Positions 58,871 through 64,000 of a DNA stretch of 64,000 nt are shown in pieces. The notes beneath the pieces are model-generated. The model was not told the DNA's origin and ran no database searches. It was given only the letters and a program-made list of their open reading frames with translations. Each line of letters begins with the position of its first letter. The stretch's first letter is position 1. The translations under genes and the position numbers were made by a program. The DNA is from Cephalotus follicularis. Its lineage: Eukaryota > Streptophyta > Magnoliopsida > Oxalidales > Cephalotaceae. The DNA is taken from positions 62,001 through 126,000 of the forward strand of contig BDDD01002869.1 in the NCBI GenBank assembly GCA_001972305.1, read 5' to 3'.

Positions 58871-59039
58871 AGATGCTTCCTTACTTACTTTTTCTGTTTC
58901 CAATAATTTCCTTCTTCTTTCTTCTTCCCATACATAAGCGTTCAACATCTCCGTCCGCTATCTCCTTGAGCATCCGAATCATCAACTTGATGCATCTTAA
59001 CTCTTTTCACTAAAGATGGTTGAGATATGACTTGACATA

Positions 59040-59470
59040 ATTAATCTTCTTTTCTTTTCCTTTTAAGTTCCAAACTCAACCTTTTAAAATACCTTGATAA
59101 CTCCTCTTGTGTGGAACTCATCGTTGCCAACTTTCCCATGCTCTCGTGACTTAAAACAGCTGTCATGATGTTCATTTTCTCCCGATATATAGACATTCAA
59201 CATCTCTGCCCATTATCTTCTTTAAACTTCGGATCATCAAACTAACACTACTTGATTCGTTCAACTAAAGACAGTCAAACTACAACTTCAGATAAGAATG
59301 CTATTTCTCCCTGCTTTCTAACTTCCAAGTTCAAACTTTGGAAATCCCTTAATAACTTCTCTTGTGTGATAATCATTACTGTCAAAACCTTTATGCTCCT
59401 ATGGCTCAAAACATCCGCCAAAACGTTCTCTTTTCCTGGATGGTTCACTCATAATCCTTAAGACTCCAAG
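59040..59470 (-). pseudogene. Duplicated RNase H-integrase linker relics of element G
   Basis: Two related scraps occur on the minus strand. One (about 59330-59460) reads HPGKENVLADVLSHRS and then LLRDFQSLNLEVRKQG. The other (about 59060-59190) reads VLSHESMGKLATMSSTQEEL and SRYFKRLSLEL. Both correspond to the ADALSRK linker at the end of RNase H, so this part was duplicated while the integrase core was lost. Confidence 0.62.
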
Positions 59471-59689
59471 AAACTCTCTTCGCATTGATCAGACCATTCG
59501 AACTTAACATTCTTCCTTGTCACCCTTGTATGAGGGTTCGCAATGCGAGATGAACTTTAAATAAACCTTTGGTAGTAGCATATCAATCAAAGAAAACTTC
59601 ATATTTCAGCTTTCAACATTGGTCTTTACCATTCCTTTATTGTCATAGTCTTATCAGGGACCATTAAAATAACTCATTTTGAAATTACA

Positions 59690-60420
59690 TGGCCCAACAA
59701 TTGTTGAACACTCTCTTCATCAATTCCATAAAAGCAGTTGGAGTATTTGTCAATCCAAATGACATTACCAAAACTCGAGGTGTCCATATCTTGTCCGAAA
59801 AGCAGTTTTCGGTACATCCCACTTCTTGACCTTTAAGTAATGATAACCTGATCCAAGGTCAAACCTTAAGAAATATCGAGCCTTCTAAAACTGATCAAAC
59901 AGATCGTCGATCCTTGACAATGGATACAAAATCTCATTGTCCCATCTTTCTTCCTTATAAACAACATCGGTGCATTGCACTATGTCGGAAAAATCCTTTA
60001 TCCAAAATCTCTTGCAACTGATTCTTTAATCCTTTTAACTTGGTCCGCGCCACACGATAGGGACCCTTTGAAATCGGAGTCGTCCTGGTTACTAAATCCA
60101 TTGCAAACTTTATCTCTCGATCAAGTGGTATGTCTGGTATATCTGCGGGAAACATACCCGTAAAGTGAACATCTTCTATTTTCACCTTTTCTTCCTTAGT
60201 GTTCACCGCATAAGTGAGGTAACCTTCACAGTCGTTTTCCAATAATCGTCTAGCTTGGATTGCTGATATGAAACTTAGGGGTTTACTGACTTTTGCACTT
60301 CGGTAACCAAACTCCGATTGATTGGTTATCGAAACTCATCCTTCTTCTTATACCAACCAACAAAAACATGATTCGCCGAAAGTCAATCCATGCTTGTTGC
60401 AACATCATTAGAATTCTTTC
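59690..60420 (-). pseudogene. Protease end and reverse transcriptase relic of element G
   Basis: From the right: GMD-stop-LSANHVFVGW marks the protease end (about 60380). The linker with AIQ-type repeats and ENDCEGYLTYAV follows, then an open frame at 60242-59955 with FTGMFPADIPDIPLDREIKF and LKGLKNQLQEILDKGF, the RT entry. Further frames give DDLFDQF and MSFGLTNTPTAFMELMKRVF near 59700-59770. The YxDD region is not found. Between 60420 and 61080 nothing conserved was recognised. Confidence 0.72.
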
Positions 60421-61079
60421 ACATCTTTAGCTTTTATGGCGTATGTACTAACTGATGCTCAAAATGCTTTCGGATGTTGTTTTGTAAACTGTTCTTCTTC
60501 GTTGACCAGTACGTCCCTTCTTTGACCGCGACTTCGTCATAAGTCGGTCATCTCTTTAACTTACGAGTTATCCCTTTACCTTAGACGATTCTATTCAAGA
60601 CCTTACAAGGAACTAACATCTACACCTCTATGCACATGTCTTACATTCACTATTCATTTCTTACATAAAGCTTCTTCATAATCATTATAGTCTTCATCGC
60701 TAGACTCGTCATCACCGGGTATCTCCTCTTAGATACTGCTTAACATTATTAGCAAGTTTTCTCTAACTTCTCGTATAACTATTCCATTCATTCCCATATA
60801 AACTTCAAAAGAACATCCATACTTAACTTAGCTTCTCTAAAGCGTTCACCTTTTCATTCTAACTTTTGACTATACATTTCTTCCATAAGCGAATATACAA
60901 TTCATCTCAATTCTTCTCTATGATCATTCTTAAAATTTCTTTCTCTTTGTGCAGTTTCTGATTCCTAACTATTGAATCATGTACTAGTCTCCAAATGATC
61001 TGGCTCAATCTTCAATGACATCTAAAGATATCAGATCGGAAAATATTTTCACACATCTTATATCCTCAATTATAACAAA

Positions 61080-61466
61080 ATCGACTCTCTGATATAATAA
61101 TATCAAACTCTTCATATTCCATAATAATATCAAACTCTCTGATAAAATCTCTGTAATACCATTACTGTAAAATATTCACATATAATAATCTCCAAAATCT
61201 TCTGATACCATTACTGTCCTCAAATACCATAAAATCAATTCTCTAACATCATTCTCGATAATCCAAAGAATTCAGATCAACAATTATCTCCACATAGTTT
61301 GAAATCAATTCTCTGATACCATTCTTGGTATCAATGCTAGTCACCAAAATCTACTAATCACCAAAATCTCTCTGATAAAATTTCTCTGCAAATATCTCTC
61401 TGATACCATTCTTGGTATCAACATTAATCACAATGCTAGTCACCAAAAATTATAACAAAATCAACT
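61080..61466 (-). repeat. Array of PBS-like repeats, two in hairpins
   Basis: CTCTGATACCA occurs at 61311-61321 and 61398-61408, with a 10/11 match at 61200-61210 and weaker ones near 61083, 61132 and 61369. Two copies are followed by the inverse: TGATACCATTCTTGGTATCA at 61314-61333 and 61401-61420, a perfect 8-bp stem with a 4-base loop. The flanks (CAATGCTAGTCACCAAAA) are repeated too. The true PBS is at 61467-61477. Confidence 0.85.
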
Positions 61467-61477
61467 CTCTGATACCA
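61467..61477 (-). promoter_or_regulatory. Primer-binding site of element G
   Basis: CTCTGATACCA on plus, the inverse of TGGTATCAGAG, four bases from the LTR edge at 61482. Confidence 0.87.
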
Positions 61478-62804
61478 TTCCTGTAGCACCCCCGACCCGA
61501 GTCCGCTTTAAGCTCAAAGCGAACTCCGAAGATCGGTGCGTTACGTGTGTGTAACCTTTGACCGTTAAATCATTTAATCATTTAACGATCCATTTCATAT
61601 CATAAAATCTTGGCTTAGATTTAAAACCTAACATTATTACTTAATAACTTCACAGGATCGCATGTGCTTACATCTTTGAAACACCAATTTCAAAATGTCA
61701 TATTCTCATTATCATGATCGTTTCTAAGATCCTTCATTCTAACTTTTCTTAACATGTAACCTTTCACAGCGGAAAATATAAACTTATCACATCATAAAAG
61801 AATCATAATCTCACCTTTATCATTAACTTCTCATAATCTCAAGTATGTTCAATAACTTTCAACACAGTTTCTAAACATCGTCATCTTATTCGAAAACGTC
61901 ATAAACTATAACATTCACTTCTATACTTTAACATCTATACATCGTTTATCATAACACATTACACAGCGGAAAACATTAACACATGACATTAAAACATAAC
62001 TTCATAGCATATCCTACTTTCTTTCCTTACTCTTCCTTCGCGAACTTCCACTAAAGCTCGCAACTTCACGTTCAACGTTTCCTGGAAGATTAATTTGAAA
62101 ACAAGACATTGAAAGGAGTGAGATTTTAAGAGCCCAGTAAGAATCATAGTTATAAAACGTTATCGAAATCCGTTATTTTTGATAATATTTATCAAAACAT
62201 TTCAAAATCATAAATTTCATAATATCTTTGAAAATCATTTTCTAGCTTTATAAAACCAGAACATTTCTAAAATCATACATTTTCTGGTACATATAACCAG
62301 CATACTTGAAAACAATCAAAAACGTTTTCCAATCATACTTTCTTTTGGCTTGTATCACGGCCATACTTGAAAACATCAGTAAAAAATCATTTTCTTCACA
62401 TTCATAAGCAAAACATCTTTAAAATACTTTTTCTATTCGTATATCATGAAACACAAAATTTTATAAAACTTGGTGGTCGTGAACCTCTTGTGAACCCATT
62501 TACACCGTTTCACCGGGGCATTGTGCACTCCCCGATTACTATCCTTACATCACATGCATGTCCATGAGCACTTTACGCTCCATTAACATTGAGCCTTCAC
62601 TCCATTTACATTGAGCCTTCGCTCCATTCCCCTTGGAAGATCGCAATCCAAGGGCAGTTCATTTTTAATCTTTATGAGATTAATCCTCACTGGATCGCAA
62701 TTCAGTAGTTGTTCATATAAATTCATTTTGTAAAACATTTCATAAAACATTTCTTATAAAACATTTCTATGCTTTGAGTGACCAGCTCAAAGCATTCATA
62801 ACAC

Positions 62805-62965
62805 ATTTCTCTTCATTTGAATAATTAACTCAAATGCATTCATAAAACATTTTCATAAAACATTTCTCTTCATTTGAGTAGTTAACTCAAATGCATTCAT
62901 AAAACATTTTCATAAAACATTTCTCTTCATTTGAGTAGTTAACTCAAATGCATTCATAAAACATT
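62805..62965. repeat. 58-bp tandem repeat in G LTR (three units; two in other LTR)
   Basis: Units contain TTCTCTTCATTTGAGTAGTT and AACTCAAATGCATTCATAAA. The matching place in the left LTR (57025-57130) has two units. ACTCAAAT and ATTTGAGT are inverted within each unit. Confidence 0.87.
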
Positions 62966-63289
62966 TTCTAAAACTGGTTTCTCATGTAGAAACCTTCACT
63001 TCATTTCATTTCACAATCATAAAACATTTCTCATCACTCTGAGTAATTAACTCAAAAACCTTTATAAAACAGTTTTGCATCACTTTACTAAAATAGATAT
63101 TTCATATAGAAATAATCACTTTCATAGAAAACTTAAAACATAGAAGTTAAATTAGACATCTCAATGAATCTGTGGATATACAAATCATAAAATTCCATTG
63201 AGAAACGAAGCTGCAATGAATTTTTAAAGTTGCAGTTTCCTTTTGAAAACAGGACCTGAGCAGTAGAAGAAAACATAGTTTTTCATCAA

Positions 63290-63510
63290 GAAGACTTGGG
63301 GTCAAAGTCTCCTTGCCATAAAGACTTGGGGTCAAAGTCTCCTTACCCTTGCACATGCCATAAAGACTTGGGGTCAAAGTCTCCTTAGTCTTGCACATTA
63401 CATAAAGACTTGGGGTCAAAGTCTTCTTAGTCTTGCACATTCCATAAAGACTTGGGGTCAAAGTCTTCTTAGTCTTGCACATGCCATAAAGACTTGAGGT
63501 CAAAGTCTCC
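63290..63510. repeat. Minisatellite in G LTR (right)
   Basis: About six repeats of AAGACTTGGGGTCAAAGTCT with spacers such as CCTTGCCATA or TCTTAGTCTTGCACATGCCA. A 118-codon open frame across it on the minus strand is repeat translation. Confidence 0.87.
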
Positions 63511-64000
63511 TTATTAGCAAAATATCATAATTCATCCATCCCTTGCTTGACATGTGTCCTAAAATTCATTTAATTCCTCCGAAATGGGGTAAAAAGCTAG
63601 AATTCTTCACCTGACACAGGGCAAAGCGTCGACTCTTTTCCTTTAAGCGTCGACTGTCACAGCCTTTACCTGAGTTTTTCACCTCTATCCTGACTAAAGT
63701 GCTGACGCTTTCTTACAAAGCGTCGATGCTTTAAGTCTTCATCCAAGTCAACTGACACATTAATCTTCAACGCGTAGACGTCTTAAATTAGGACATCGAC
63801 CGTTGTCCAAAGCGGCGACGCTTTAAATAAGACCGTCGGCGCTTTAGACAGTTTTGTCAACTTTAGCCTTTTAGATCGATGTTTTCAGCATGACATTCAT
63901 CCAAAACAAATATCCAAATAAAATTTTCTTTCGGGGGTGCTGCCCCCCGAACCCCTGCCCGCTGTCCGGGCAGCGGGACCCCCCGTCCGCTCACCGGGGA

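Larger units (their letters stand above)
55701..64000 (-). mobile_element. Element G: reverse gypsy derivative with near-identical LTRs, degraded interior
   Basis: Left LTR 55701-58515, interior 58516-61481, right LTR from 61482 to past the window. The left LTR is the 3' LTR, since the PBS is beside the right one. The interior is only about 3 kb and retains scraps of protease, RT, RNase H linker and integrase C-terminus, with the integrase core missing. The LTRs match almost base for base (roughly a dozen differences in the first 700 bases, very few in the next 800) apart from a deletion and repeat changes. This implies a recent insertion. Confidence 0.88.
61482..64000 (-). mobile_element. 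5' LTR of element G, cut by window end
   Basis: It starts TGTAGCACCCCCGACCCGAG and follows the left LTR to the GC-rich block. It has three copies of a 58-bp repeat at 62805-62965 where the left LTR has two, lacks about 315 bases found at 57455-57770, and has a longer minisatellite. The last base of the window corresponds to about 58392 in the left LTR. Confidence 0.88.

Noticed and set aside
63147..63503. 118-codon frame with repeats like SLYGMCK
   Set aside because: Translation of the AAGACTTGGGGTCAAAGTCT minisatellite in an LTR.

Overview
This window looks like plant heterochromatin, probably from a eudicot. I found no host gene, tRNA, rRNA or prokaryotic feature. Almost every base I can assign belongs to LTR retrotransposons nested in one another. 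They are Ty3/gypsy chromoviruses (integrase with a C-terminal chromodomain), one Ty3/gypsy Tat/Athila-type element and one Ty1/copia SIRE-type element. Every intact primer-binding site fits plant initiator tRNA-Met. The species cannot be fixed from the sequence. All boundaries, mismatch counts and spacings below were read by eye.

Layout. 1-4650: chromovirus A, entering from the left with gag end, protease, RT-RNase H, integrase-chromodomain and the start of its 3' LTR. 4651-6981: reverse LTR-like segment E. 6982-22043: a B-family array with two LTRs (7128-10033 and 13305-22043), a decayed internal region between them, and the tail of a second internal region on the left, as in a tandem element sharing its middle LTR. 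The right B LTR holds two solo LTRs with perfect 5-bp target duplications (15372-17916 reverse, 17939-21373 forward). 22044-27603: chromovirus C with 3' LTR, riddled with stops, interrupted on its left by the B array. 27604-31490: reverse element D1 (short internal remnant, PBS, LTR). 31491-32115: unassigned. 32116-47837: reverse LTR D2, interrupted by a B-like solo LTR (33755-45918), itself interrupted by a nearly complete 9.95-kb SIRE element (33944-43896). 47838-50612: reverse A-like LTR fragment. 50613-51480: forward LTR-like leader. 51481-55700: reverse Tat-type element, cut by element G (55701 to beyond 64000), a reverse gypsy derivative with nearly identical LTRs but a wrecked interior.

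How the parts work. The gag, protease, RT, RNase H and integrase pieces are the copy-and-paste machinery of the elements, and nearly all carry stops or frameshifts. The SIRE copy also has an extra sense ORF between pol and its 3' LTR.

The most unusual signal is not a gene. Copia, chromovirus and Tat LTRs, and the spacer upstream of the SIRE extra ORF, carry arrays of short near-palindromes centred on TCGA. Their centres are repeatedly about 20-22 bp apart, sometimes about 31 or 42. The arms differ between families (GCGTCGACGC, ACATCGATGT, CAGTCGACTG) while the core and period persist. This suggests a shared helically phased protein-binding array, or a 21-nt small-RNA register, used by unrelated retrotransposons.
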